Assembly: GCA_944472135.2 (NCBI GenBank)
Contig: OX235263.1
Span: 86,336,721 to 86,400,720 of the forward strand
Origin: Trichobilharzia regenti
Lineage: Eukaryota; Platyhelminthes; Trematoda; Strigeidida; Schistosomatidae
Direction of reading: 5' to 3'
Length of the DNA stretch: 64,000 bases
Under the pieces are notes generated by a model. That model was not told the origin of the DNA. It was given only the letters and a program-made list of their open reading frames with translations, and ran no database searches. The position numbers were made by a program, and so were the translations under genes. Positions 24,622-36,184 of this stretch are shown piece after piece; the stretch's first letter is position 1; each line of letters begins with the position of its first letter.

Positions 24622-25470
24622 TCAGCTGCGCACCTCCATTGCCTTCTGCTTTCTGCCAACTTTTTCATCCCGCTCCAGGTCTGTCCACATGCTTTCATCT
24701 CCTCCTCGCATGACCTCCTCCAAGTCACCTTCGGACGACCAACTCGCCGCCTCCCTTTCGGGTTCCACTCGAGCAATGGCTTGTCTAGTGATGTCACTTG
24801 ATGGTTTCCTCAGAGTATGGCCAATCCATCTCCATTTCTTCCTGCCTATTTGTTTCACAATCGGTTCCTGATTGGTTCGCTCCCAGAGATCCCTGTTGCT
24901 GATCTTTTCTGGCCATCTGATCTTGAGTATTGAGCGAAGACAGCTGTTAATGAAGGTTTGAAGTTTGTTTGAGATGCTCTTTATGACTCGCCAAGTCTCT
25001 GATCCGTATAGTAGCACTGACTTCACATTGGAGTTGAAAATCCGGATCTTATTTTTGATGCTGAGTGCTGTTGACCTCCACACAGATTTGAGAGTAATGA
25101 AAGCTTGTCTTGCTTTTCCGATTCTGGCTTTGATGTCCTCGTCAGTTCCGCCTGTAGTTGAGACGATGCTTCCCAGGTAGGTGAAGGAGGTTGTTTCTTT
25201 CAGGTTCTTCCCATTTATGCTGATTGTTGTCTGTTGTTGTTGTTGCTGTTGATGTTGGCCAGGAATCTTCATCATCTCTGTTTTATCTATGTTCACGTGA
25301 AGTCCTATCTTTGATGCTTCTTCTGCCAACTTGTTACTTTTCACTTGCATATCTTCCAGTTTATGGGAAATCAGACATATATCATCGGCGAAATCCAGAT
25401 CCTCCAAGTCTTTTGTGTCAGTCCATTTTATGCCTGTTCCCTCGTTGCCGTTGTCTGTCGCATTATCCAA
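24622..25470 (-). pseudogene. RTE polyprotein part 3: RT motif C and C-terminal domain
   Basis: 282 codons: [15 protein letters not shown] holds the catalytic FADD pair; then [12 protein letters not shown], a Gln run (CAA/CAG repeat), [21 protein letters not shown] and [16 protein letters not shown], the usual RTE C-terminal series. The stop lies just before the 3' end. Confidence 0.9.
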
Positions 25471-26093
25471 TCAATTGCAATCAGGAAGATCATTGGTGAT
25501 AGTAGACAGCCTTGCCTCACTCCCGTCCTCACTTCGAAGGCTTCCGTAAGTTTCCCGTTGTGGATTACTTGGCATGCAGCATTGTCGTATAACTGTTGGA
25601 TGAGATGTATAATTGTCGATGGGACCCCGTAGTAGCGAAGTAGTTTCCAAATGACCTCTCGATCGACGCTGTCGAAGGCCTTTTCAAAGTCGATGAAGTT
25701 GAGATAGAGAGGTGACTGCCATTCCAAGCTTTGTTCAATGATGATCCGTAGAGTGGCGATTTGATCAATACATGATTTGTTTCTCCTGAATCCAGCCTGT
25801 TCCGGACGAAGTTTTTCATCTAGGGCTTGTTTGATTCTCTCCAGGATGATGCGACTTAGTATCTTGCTTGGAATGGACAGAAGCATAATTCCACGCCAGT
25901 TTTTACATTGACTTAAGTCTCCTTTCTTTGGAAGTTTGAATAAGTATCCGTTCTTCCAATCCTCGGGTACTTTGCCCTCTTTCCACACCTTCTCCAGCAG
26001 TGGTGTCATCAAGTCCGCTGTTGTCTCTGGGTCTATTTTCAAAGCTTCTGCTGGGATTCCATCTGGTCCTGGTGTTTTCCCAGCTTTTAGCAT
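25428..26093 (-). pseudogene. RTE polyprotein part 2: RT fingers and palm
   Basis: 221 codons: MLKAGKTPGPDGIPAEALK (RT motif 0/1), LPKKGDLSQCKNWRGI, EQAGFRRNKSCIDQI, FIDFEKAFDSVDR (motif A with the first catalytic Asp) and TGVRQGCLLSP (motif B). It ends by frameshift just before motif C. Confidence 0.9.
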
Positions 26094-26104
26094 CTTGATT
26101 GCAT

Positions 26105-27622
26105 TCAGGACTTCTGATTTCGTCGGGGGTCCATGTTCACTGGTAGTTCTGCTTCCGTTGTTGGTATTGTTGGGCGTGTTGTAGGTGGCGGACGATTTAG
26201 AAGTCTTTTGAAGTGTTCAGCCCAGTGCTTTCTCTGTTCCACCTCTTTGGTGATTGACTTTCCATTGTCGTCCTTTATTGGCTTAATCTGTGTCGAACGT
26301 TTGCCCGAAAGGTGCCTAGTTGTTTGGTAGAGTGTGGCGAGGTCTCCTTTGCCTGCAGCTTGTTCTGCTTCGTTTGCCATGGTTTCATAATATTTTCTTT
26401 TGTCTTCCCTGGCACTTTTCTTCACTCTTTTGTTCAGTGTATTGTAGCTTGCATTCAGCTCCTGTTTTTGTTGCTCGTCAGTGCACTGGATAATCTTTTG
26501 TTTCACTGTCCTTCTCTCTTCTATTAGTTTCCAAGTGTCCGTAGTGAGCCACTGTTTGTCCTGTCTCTTTTTTCTGCCTAGAATTTCTATGCAGGTTTGG
26601 CTCCACACCGTTTTCAAGTTGTTCCAGTGCTTTTCGACGCTGACCTTTTCGCTGGTGTTGATTTGTGTCTCGGCTTTGTCCTTTATGCTTGCAATGAAGA
26701 TGTCCTTTGTAGCCTGGTCCTTCAGCTTTTGAGTGTTGAACTTGGCTTGTGGTCTATCTGCAGCTCCTGATTCCCTGAAAGCTTTTAATTTGATTTGGAT
26801 TGTCCCTTGTACGAGATAGTGGTCTGAGCCAACGTCTGCTCCTCTTCTTGCTTTTGTGTCCAGTAGGCTGCGCCTCCACTTCCTTGAGATTGAGATGAAG
26901 TCGATTTGGTTTTTGGTTTGCCCGTCTGGTGACACCCATGTAGCCTTGTGGATATCTTTGTGCTTGTATACACTGCCACCAATCACTAGTTCGTTGAAGG
27001 CGCAGAAGTCGGCGAAGAGTTCTCCGTTTTCATTCATTTCTCCTAGAGCTTCTCTACCCATGATGAGTTCCCTTCCTGTGTTGTCTGGTCCCAGTTTGGC
27101 GTTCATGTCTCCCATTAGTATTTTCATGTCGCCAGCTGGAGTATTGTCCATTGTTGCCTGTAGTTGCCTGTAGAATTCTTCTTTCTTTTCGAGGTCTGCG
27201 TTGTTTGTGGGTGCATAACATTGTATGATTGACACTTTCCTTCCTTTGGAGTTGAATCTGGCGGTCATTATCCTGGACGAAATCGCCTCCCATTGCATCA
27301 GGGCTTTCGTTGCCGTTGGTGACATCATGATAGCCACGCCCTCGGTGTGCGTGTGGTTATCTTCTGGGTGACCGGAGTAGATCACTGACTCACCGGTTGA
27401 CAATTTGGTGAGTCCACTCCCATTCCATCTGCTTTCACATATTCCCAGCACTTGTATTCCGTATCTTTTCATCTCGTTGGCGATCTGGGCAGCTTTGCCA
27501 GTCTCGTACATAGTTCGGACGTTCCATGTTCCCACACAGACTTTTTCTTTTGGTGCAAAGAGGTTCATTGTGCTGAAGTTTCTGTAGCAATTTTGTTTAC
27601 AGGGTGGGGTTGCTAGCCTCAC
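26105..27622 (-). pseudogene. RTE polyprotein part 1: AP endonuclease and linker
   Basis: 505 open codons; the likely start is the Met at 27570 (MNLFAPKEKVCVGTWNVRT). Endonuclease landmarks in order: VGTWNVRT (Asn), CESRWNG (Glu), QCYAPTN, MGDMNAKLG (Asp, Asn), a NQIDFISISR block and GSDHYLV (Asp-His). The linker continues to EAELPVNMDP, where a missing base in the C run shifts into QKS and stop. Adding nothing, the RT simply continues in the next frame at 26093. Confidence 0.9.
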
Positions 27623-27639
27623 GCCTGAGAAAGGAATGA

Positions 27640-28160
27640 TTACATTAAGATAAAGTTTAGAGAGAAGCGACTTTTTGGGTTGCTCCCCTCAAAATCGGAA
27701 AATAACGGACAAAACAATCAGAACAACACCAGCAAAAGGAAAATAATTCACAGCAAAAAGGGCAAAAAGCGACAACAACGATACAATACAACAACATGCA
27801 ATATAGTTCAGCACAGTTAACTAAAATGATATCTCAACCATAAACTCACTGTGTTGGAACAACTTGAACATGTAAATCCAACAATATATACAATTATAGA
27901 TGTGTTTATGTTTAAAAATTTCACAAAACCAAATAGTTAGTTATAGGTATCATCTGTTAATAAGATTTTATCCTCGGATTTAGTGTTCGAAAGGTAAATA
28001 ATTGTAATAGTTTCCACAAACTCTTGTCATGAAATTTTACAGAAACGAGAGTTTTTTTATAAAATTAGGGAAATGTAGCGCAGTAGTCGAAAAGAGCGCG
28101 AAATTTCCATACATGTACTAAAAAAATACGGTGTAGGATCAAGCTGTAATCCAAAAAAAG
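27640..28160. other. Unassigned stretch
   Basis: AT-rich, A-rich near 27700-27800. I see nothing recognisable. Confidence 0.3.
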
Positions 28161-28164
28161 TACA

Positions 28165-28358
28165 TCTTAGCTGTCGCTTGACTGGAACTCGAATAGGAAC
28201 TACAGTGTGTCATCTTCAGTGGGAGGGTGACACATGGATGAGATGAGCGATTAATGGGCTATCGTGGACCCAGATGAAGAGGAAAGCACCATATAGAGCA
28301 AAGTCGAGGTTATGTTGTTGAAGCCCTATGTCCCACTCGGAAACCAAGGGAGTGATCA
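28165..28358 (+). mobile_element. RTE 3' end fragment
   Basis: 'ggagggtgacacatgg' and 'gttgttgaagccctatgtcc' match the 3' part of the RTE copies at 31740-32525 and 32736-34985. Confidence 0.65.
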
Positions 28359-28369
28359 TATAATATAAT

Positions 28370-28812
28370 TGGCTACGTCATCACTTAACTAATTAGTTGT
28401 CAGTCCTACTAAGTGCGAAAGACTATCCAAAATTTTTCCAAATATTATGATTTCTCATACTCACTGTCAACAACCTTGATCCCTGCTGTTTATTAATACA
28501 CTATGTACTGTAAACTTCTTGAAACAACTAGAATGATATACACACATACAGACCTATGCATATGTGAGAACTGCTTTTGACGGTAACATCAGAAAAGAGA
28601 GATCTGCGTTTTACCTCTAAGTATGCTATGTATGTCCAAACCAATTTCACTTCTAACAGTTTGAAAAAATTTGCGCATTGCGTATATAATATTCATTATA
28701 ATAATGAGGGTTTTTCTGTATTTCTCGATGAATGAAAAACAAATCGATATCGTTGTTTTTACTGACGTTTCACTATTCATTATTGTTGCTAATAGCTTTA
28801 TCAAAGTAGTAT
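28370..28812. other. Unassigned stretch
   Basis: No gene or repeat that I can name. Confidence 0.3.
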
Positions 28813-29150
28813 TGTGGTGAGATCTGGCTACTAGCCAAAATTGGTAGACGGTAATTTACGTCGATGTTTACGTCCCCAATATTGGTCTTGAGAAAAATAA
28901 GAACAAAGACTGATTCAACAACCAATCACAGAAGACTTTGCGTAGGCGGATATAACTCGCAGGTAGATGATCTGAACTTCAAGAAACAGCCACAAAGAGA
29001 TGAAAGATTCACTTTCAGTGAGAAACAACCAATCAGAAGACTGTGTTTTACTGCCAGCAATAGTCTATAATAATGTACATGATAATCTACAAATGTATTG
29101 ATTTCGTAAATAAGTGATTTGTTGCCTGGCCCTTGTATTCTGTTGTTACG
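28813..29150 (+). repeat. Solo LTR of a gypsy subfamily
   Basis: 338 bp, TGTGGTGAGATC at the start and CTGTTGTTAC at the end. It is close to the solo LTR at 20051-20390 and more distant from the LTRs at 56985 and 61163. The TSD gtat is present at 28809-28812 and 29151-29154. Confidence 0.82.
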
Positions 29151-29169
29151 GTATTATTAAACCAGAATT

Positions 29170-30900
29170 TAAAAAATATCAGCCTATATATATGTATATA
29201 ACTTAATCATCGTTTCTCAGCATGGCGACATTTTTGCGTTGTTAAATTGGCCTATTGGTGTAGGTAATAAAACCACGTGCAGATTGTTGGATTTGATAAG
29301 TGTGTACGATTATAAAGGCAGTGTGTATTTACATAAGGAAATTGCTTATCACATTCGTGTTGATTTTGTCATTTCATGGGAGAGGGGGATCTTGTAACCA
29401 GGTCAAATTCTTTTTTAGTCCATCATTCCTATTTAGACAATTTGGATTCCATTCGATATGAAGTGCTTCTGATACCAGATGTTGTTTGTGATTTATGAAG
29501 TTTTTCTGGACTATTTCAACAGTACTAGAATCAATTTTGTGACCTGATTCTATAGCGTAGCGTGTATACGACCTATGCCTGATGATTTTTCAAGCTTTTC
29601 TAGTTCAAGTGGATTTCTCGGTGGTCGAACAGATGCTCTGTGGTGTTCATTTCTTCTGATTTTGATTGCTCGCGATGTTTGTCCGATGTATATCGCATCA
29701 CATTTCAAGCGTTTTATTTTGTAGACACAATTAGACAGAGAATCCTTCGGGATTTGGTCTTTTATATGGACAAGGTTGTTTCGCAGTATGTCTGATGTTC
29801 TGAAGAAAACTCTAATGTGGAGCTTATTGAGTATTTTTCTGATACCAGCTGGCGTCTCCGCTCTATATGGAATGACAACTGTTGAGGTGCATGTTTTCGG
29901 TATACGTTTTCAACTATACTTAATGTCAGTGTTGGTTTTTTTCTTTGGGTAGTCGTTTCGCTTAAGCGTCTCAGTAATGTTTGATATTTCTGCGTCTTGT
30001 TCTTTCTCATCCTTTCTCAAAGAGTGTGCTAGTCTAAGAAGACTTGAAACAACTAATACCTTTGCGCTGATGAGGTGTGATGGTTTGAAGTCTAAATATT
30101 TTTTGGAGTAGGTTTTCCTCCTGAATACAGATATACCAAAATGTCCATTTTCCCTCTTCTTAACTAACCAGGCAGTTTAGAAATGGTAGTTCACCGATGT
30201 CTGATTCTCCTTCCGAAGTAAACTGGATTCTGGGAGATACACAGTTTATTTTCTCCAGGAATGAATGGTGTAGATCTCATTTTAGCAGTACAAAAGTATC
30301 ATCTACACAGCACAACCATATTTTAGGAGTGAGTATGCTTGAAAAGATGTTATTTTTGAATTTATTCATGAAAAGGTCGGCAACTATTGCGGAGACTGGT
30401 GAACTCATAGCAACACCATTTGTCTGTCAAATAAATACCCTTTAAGTGTAAAATTATTACATTCTAGACAGAATTTCAAGCTCTTAATTATTTCACTGGT
30501 GTCCAGTGGACATCTTTGTGATAGCGTTGTATCTGATTCTAGTAGACTGGAAATGATGTCAAGACTTTCGGTAATAGGGATACTAGTTTATAATGAGTTA
30601 ATATCATAGCTTACCATAATGTCTTCTTTATCAATTTCTCAGTGTTCTATTTAGGATTTGAAATCATGTGAATTTTTTTTGACAATATTTTGAGTATACT
30701 TTTGTAGTGGTTGTAGTGTCGCAAATAAGTATTTAGAGAGGGTTGTATGTCGGTGAGTTGGTGAAATCTACTACTGGTCTTAATGGAACTGTGGGTTTAT
30801 GTATCTTTGGTTGATCGTAGAATCTTGAAGGTAGATAAGATTTTGGTTTTAGTTTAAACCAAAGAGAATTTCAAATTTTGGGTTTCATTTCTTGGAGGAA
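29170..30900 (-). mobile_element. Penelope-like element, second family
   Basis: Minus strand with stops. An RT active-site block CVDDTFVLL lies near 30300 after a MSSPVSAIVADLFMNKF block, and a GIY-YIG endonuclease CVYKIKRLKCDAIYIGQTSR is readable near 29680-29730 with RPPRNPLELEKLEKS after it. These differ strongly from the PLEs at 35505 and 53640, so this is a separate family. Both enzymatic modules are broken. Confidence 0.75.
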
Positions 30901-30904
30901 TACT

Positions 30905-31297
30905 GTTTTAAATTCTAACTTCAAAATCAAAATAGATTACTTCACTGTTACACTAACACAACTGATTACTAGTAATGGTAATAATAATAATAAGGTCTAA
31001 TAGTAATTGACTCAATTGTCTATTCTGGTACTTGTTATTGTTGAAGTGTTGTCTGTCAAAGATGATAGAACATCGTCAATCACAACTTGGATTGAATAAT
31101 ACAACGCGAACTGCTAATTGACACTGGTGATAGTTTGAATTTATGCAGTCGAAGTTCTTTTTTTGTCTATTCATTGGTTTGATGTATGCAAGTAGTGATG
31201 AAGTCAGCAATGAGAAGTGGATTTCAGACGTGAAACTTTGCATACACAAGCGTTACATTTGAACTTGCGACACTTTCTAGAAAGAAAAAGAGATGTG
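30905..31297. other. Unassigned stretch
   Basis: AT-rich with a short ATA run. Nothing recognisable. Confidence 0.3.
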
Positions 31298-31306
31298 CGT
31301 GTGTGT

Positions 31307-31535
31307 TTTTTTCCTTCATGTTCCCCAGTGGAACATAGGGGTTCAAGCTAATGGCTTGAAGTTTCTGTAGCAAGGTTTATTCTACAGGATGGGGTTGCTA
31401 GCCTCATGCCCAACCTTTCCTCTCTCCCAGGATTATTTCTGGATTAGGGAGGTAAAGGAGTGCGTTAGTGGCCGGGGATTGAACCATGTGCATCGTCGGC
31501 GAGCGTCTTAATCGCTATGCCACCGACGCACTAAA
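31307..31535 (-). repeat. tRNA-headed SINE (type 1)
   Basis: Minus strand: A box 'ggtggcatagcgattaag', a shortened B box region, body 'gaggctagcaaccccatcct' and tail. It joins directly to a Smalpha-like head at 31536. Confidence 0.8.
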
Positions 31536-31600
31536 GGGGTTCGAACCCAGTACCTACCGGTGACAAGGCAAGCTCGAATACCATTCAGCCACTGGGACCC
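31536..31600 (-). repeat. Smalpha-like head fused to the SINE
   Basis: Minus strand 'gggtcccagtggctgaatgg', 'ccttgtcacc' and 'gggttcgaacccc' form a tRNA-like head with A and B boxes. Nothing of the hammerhead or end block follows; the type 1 SINE starts instead. Confidence 0.7.
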
Positions 31601-31739
31601 GTGTGTGTATTGAAGAATAATTACGTGGAGAGTAATAAGAATTCCTTGTTCTTTGGAATTTCCGTAGCGGGTTGATTAGTTTACTGGTGTGAGGACTCTA
31701 TTCCGCTTTACCCGGGCTTCAAATCGACTAGAAAACTTG

Positions 31740-32525
31740 CAAGCCAGTATACTAAGTGAGGTTGAAGATAACCAACCACCATTAACAGCAACAACAACCA
31801 ACAGCACCAATCCATATCAAAGGGAGAGATGTGACTGAGGTTACTTCCTGCTCTCACTTATCTAGGAAGCACGGTTCCAACCACAGGCTAGCGGAACGGA
31901 TGAAGATGTCAAAGCCAGACAGTTAGAATCGGAAAGGAAAGATACACCTTCATCAACCAACCTGAAACTAGTTGGAAAATCTCCACTCACCAGCAAGCAT
32001 AAACAAAAAGATTTGGATTCCATTCAACACATATGTGAAGCTAATCAGTCAGTCAGTTAGTCAGTTCTTCTATACGGATAAGAAGCTGAGTCAGCACATC
32101 ACGAAAATCATCTCCAACAGGTCATTTCAGACTTTTATCAACAGCTCCCGCCTTCGATGTCTGGCTCCATACTGAAGGTGAAATGGCAGGCTGGATGGCC
32201 GGCCCGAAAAAATAAGTAACAAGAAGCTCTTGCCCCCAACTAACCAAACAAGAGCCGATCGCTCACTAAATTTGTAGGAGAAAACGGAGATGGATCAGGC
32301 ATACGCTACTGAGGAGGCCATCGAATGACATCGCATGTTAATCACGCCATCACTCGAGTGGAATCCCAATGGGAAGCGATTAGTGAGCCGTCAGTGAGAG
32401 GGTGACACACGGAGGAGATTGGGAACCGTGAAGATAGCCAGCTGAAGAGGATGGCAGAAGACAGGACAAGGAGATGTGTTGTTGAATCTCTATATTCCAC
32501 TGGGAACTCAAGAGTATAATAGTAA
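31740..32525 (+). mobile_element. RTE (SR2-like) 3' fragment, + strand
   Basis: Frames are broken, but 'tcacttatctaggaagcacg', 'caaaaagatttggattccat' and 'ggagaaaacggagatggatc' are collinear with the RTE C-terminal domain. The 3' end is 'tctatattccactgggaact'. It is closest to the inverted copy at 41190-41985. Confidence 0.75.
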
Positions 32526-32639
32526 CAACAATACGAATTTAGTGGGCCTAGGAGGTCAAAAAGATTAATTCAACTAATTATTTAAGTGAAATTATTTCTT
32601 TTAATGGCGTTAGTTGCATTCTGAATTATATTCTTGTTA

Positions 32640-32735
32640 CTCTCTTGAGTTCCCAGTAGAATACACGTCTTCAGCAGCACACCTCTATTTTCTCCTGTTC
32701 TCTGAAGTCTTTTCTAACTGGCTACATATTTACCC
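32640..32735 (-). mobile_element. RTE 3' tip, minus strand
   Basis: 'gagttcccagtagaatacac' is the complement of an RTE 3' end, about 95 bp long, immediately before the + strand RTE that follows. Confidence 0.55.
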
Positions 32736-34985
32736 AAGGTGAAACTAAAAGCCTCGAGGATAGCTGGGGATAGGCCACAACACAAGTTCAACACTCACTT
32801 ACTGAAGGACGCAACCACAAAAGACACTTTCACTGCAACTGTCAGAGCAAAGCAGCAAACACTACGCAACATCACTGAAGAATCATGCGTGGAAGAACAT
32901 TGGAAGTCCCTGAAGGCGATTTTCAACGAAACGTGTTCAGCGGTTCTAGGAAGAAAGAAGAGACAAGACAAGGAATGGCTCTCAACGGACACTTGGAAGC
33001 TAATAGAAGAGAGGAGAATGGTGAAAGAGAAAATGATTCAATGCAAGGACGGACAGGAGAAGGTGACGCTGAGCTCAACTTACACAGCACTGGACAATGA
33101 AGTGAAGAGGAGTGCTAGGAAGGACAAAAGACGATTCTACGACAACCTCGCCACTGAAGCTGAGAAGGCAGCAGGCAAAAGAGACCTGAGGACATTATAT
33201 CAGATAACCAAATCTCTATCCGGGAAGAGATCAACACAAGCGAAACCTATAAAAGACAGCCAAGGGAACCCAATTAACATGGAAGAAAAACAGATTAAAC
33301 AATGGGCGGACCACTTCAAAGGACTCTTGAACCGACCACCACCTGCAACCCGTCCAGAAATACCAACAACAGCGCGCACACAACTGCAAGTTGACACCAA
33401 TCCTCCAACGAGAGCTGAAGTCTTGAACGGAATCAAGCTTCTCAAAGCTGGAAAAGCAGCTGGACCAGATGGAATACCCCCTGAAGCACTGAAAGCGGAC
33501 CCAGAGACCACAGCAGACATGCTGACTCCATTATTGCAAAAGGTCTGGAAGGAGGGAAAGGTGCCTACTAACTGGAGGAAAGGTTACCTCGTGAAACTAC
33601 CAAAGAAGGGCGACTTAGGCCACACTCTGCAAGAACTGGCGAGGAATCAAGCTCCTATCGACGCCAAGTAAAATCCTGAGTCGCATCATCCTGGAGAGAT
33701 TAAAGGACGCACTGGAAACAGAACTCCGACCAGAACAAGCTGGATTCAGGAAAGGTAAATCATGTACTGACCAAATTGCAACTCTACGCATCATCATCTA
33801 ACAAAGCAGGGAATGGCAATCAAACCTCTACCTCAACTTTATAGACTTTGAGAAGGCCTTTAACAGCGTTGACCGTGAAGTAATTTGGAAATTACTCGAG
33901 TACTATGGCGTACCCCAAATATTCATCAACCTTATTCAACAGCTGTATGACAACGGCACATGTCAAGTCATCCACAACGGAAAACTCAGAGAGGCGTTTG
34001 GAGTAAACACAGGAGTCAGACAAGGGTGCGTTATTATCATCCATGATGATATTCCTAATTGAAGTGGACTGGATTATGCGTCAGACAGTGGGAAACGAGA
34101 AGACAGGAATATCCTGGACCGACGTGAAGAACCTAGAAGACCTGGATTTCGCGCGTGGATGATTTATGTTTAATGTCACACAAAGTCGAAGACTTACAAG
34201 CGAAAACCGACAAACTGGTCGAAGAATCAGCCGGTGAAGACAGGACTCCAGGTAAACATAGACAAGACGGAGGTTATGAAAATAACCAACCAACAACAGC
34301 AACAACATCCAACGTCAATCACCATCAACGGGAGGGATTTGAAAGAGGTTACTTCATTCACTTATCTAGGGAGCATTGTCTCAACTGCAGGCAGTCGGAA
34401 CGGACGAGGATGTCAAATCGAGAATCGGGAAGGCGGGCGAGAAACACATTCATCAACGTGAAATCAATCTGGAAATCTTCGTCACTCAGCATCAACAACA
34501 AAATTCGGTGGATTTTCAATACAAACGTAAAGTCAGTTCTTCTATACGGATCAGAAACTTGGCGGGTCACAAAGAATATTTCCAACAGCCTGTTGCAGAC
34601 ATTTATCAACAACTGTCTTCGCTCTATACTGAAGACCAGATCTCCGGAAAGAATCACCAACAAGGAATTATGGGAACAAACAAAGCAAGAACCAATCACC
34701 CAACAAATATGCAGGAGAAAGTGGAGATGGGTCGGACACTCGCTGAGGAGACCGCTGGGTGACATTGCGCGTCAAGCCCTCGAGTGGAACCCGTAAGGGA
34801 AGCGGCGAGTGGGTCATCAGTGCAAGGGTGACATGGAGGAGATGGTGTGAAGAGGAGTTGAAAGAGTATGGACTAACATGGATGGATGCAGGTGAATATT
34901 ACAGCAGAGGACAGAAGCAAGTGGAAACGTGCAGTTGAAGCCCTATGCTCCACTAGGAACCCAAGGGAGCAATAATAATAATATA
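32736..34985 (+). mobile_element. RTE (SR2-like), lacks the endonuclease, frameshifted
   Basis: An open frame (32739-33671) starts in the linker and reads TWKLIEERRMVKEKMIQCK, LLKAGKAAGPDGIPPEALK and LPKKGDL. It then breaks. The RT continues in other frames (FIDFEKAFNSVDREVIWKLL near 33830-33900; TGVRQGC near 34010; a damaged FADD region at 34150; [14 protein letters not shown] near 34535). The 3' end is 'gaagccctatgctccactag' near 34950, with an ATA-type tail. The 5' endonuclease is absent. Confidence 0.88.
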
Positions 34986-35420
34986 CATATTTACCCATAA
35001 ACTCTTATCTCCTCTTCGAAAGATCTACTCAATGTCACCCTCGGCACTTCATCGAACTCGTCGTTTCCTATTCGGATTCCACTCGAGGGCCTACTTTGAG
35101 CGTGATATCATCTAACGACCTTTTCAGAGCTTATTCTATCCATCTTTATTTTCTTCAGCATGTATGTTGTGCAACAGGTTGTTGGTCCGTTCTTTATCAG
35201 AGTTCCTTGTTGCTAATCCTTTCTGACTGCTCATCTGGTCTTTTTTGTATGCAACTATGGAAGTGGACAGCTGTTGATAAATGTCTTTACTAGTCTAATA
35301 AAAATGCTTTTTGTGAGTAAGTACAGCGGTTTTCTGAATCCTATAGAAATACTTGACTTCATATTAGCCTTGAAAATCTGAACTGTTTTCACCATACTTA
35401 TTACAACAGATTTCCGTAGT
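34986..35420 (-). mobile_element. RTE remnant, minus strand
   Basis: Complement of the RTE C-terminal region ('ttcctattcggattccactc', 'catctttattttcttcagca'). All frames are broken. It lies tail to tail with the preceding + strand RTE. Confidence 0.65.
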
Positions 35421-36184
35421 CATTTCTGTATTCAATTTGTTTAAATTAGGAAGTATATATACTGAGATCAAAAAATAAAATATTTCTAATTACTCAATCA
35501 GAGATGAAAACAAAACACTTAGTTCACCGAAGAGTCTCTTTTCAGAGGCGAATTCATTTTCTTAGCTGTACAATCGAAATTATATGTGTTATATTGTGTG
35601 CATGTGTACATTAAGTTTGCCAAACAAAAATACAACTGGTTATGGTTATTTTAACTAGACAGGTGAAGATTGGTAATTGGAGTTACGTAATGCCAAAATC
35701 AGTCAAAAAATTAGGTGTTAATGAAACTAGGGTAGTAACAGAGGTGATGAGTTGTCACAAATAGTTGTTAAAAGAAGTTATGCAATAATATGAATAGTTT
35801 GACGAGTGAGTTTTACTCAGGATACACATAGGAACAAAGTAGATAATGCGGAATTACGTAAGAGTTCTACATGAATAGAAGAGATATTAGTAATTAAAGA
35901 ACAGGCAAAGAAACAAAATTAAGTCATCAAAATAAAAAAAAATCGAATCAAATCGAAAAAGTTGTTACCATGACGGTAGAAGTGGTTGAGTAATCCTCTT
36001 TTGTATGCACAGCTCTGACTTTTCTATGTGAATGGCCAGAGCTTCAGAGCTACAAAGAAGACAAAAGCGTATTGCCTTTGATAGGTTACTCTTGACTCTG
36101 CAGATTACTTTGAAGGAGGCGTTTGTTGAAATGGAATGATCAGCGTGAACTAAGTTTTCAATTATCGCACTCGTTATTGCACCA

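Larger units (their letters stand above)
24590..27626 (-). mobile_element. Near full-length RTE retrotransposon (SR2-like)
   Basis: The element is about 3.0 kb on the minus strand. It has a very short 5' leader (gaggctagcaacccc, gaaacttca, then ATG at 27570), an APE-type endonuclease, a reverse transcriptase, a C-terminal domain and a 3' end 'gaagccctatgttcctctag' followed by an ATAA-type tail. Two single-base frameshifts (near 26125-26129 in a C run, and near 25441-25465) split the reading frame; otherwise it is open from end to end, so it is a young, recently disabled copy. RTE elements mobilise by target-primed reverse transcription. SR2 is the schistosome RTE; the assignment is by domain order, not alignment. 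Confidence 0.9.
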
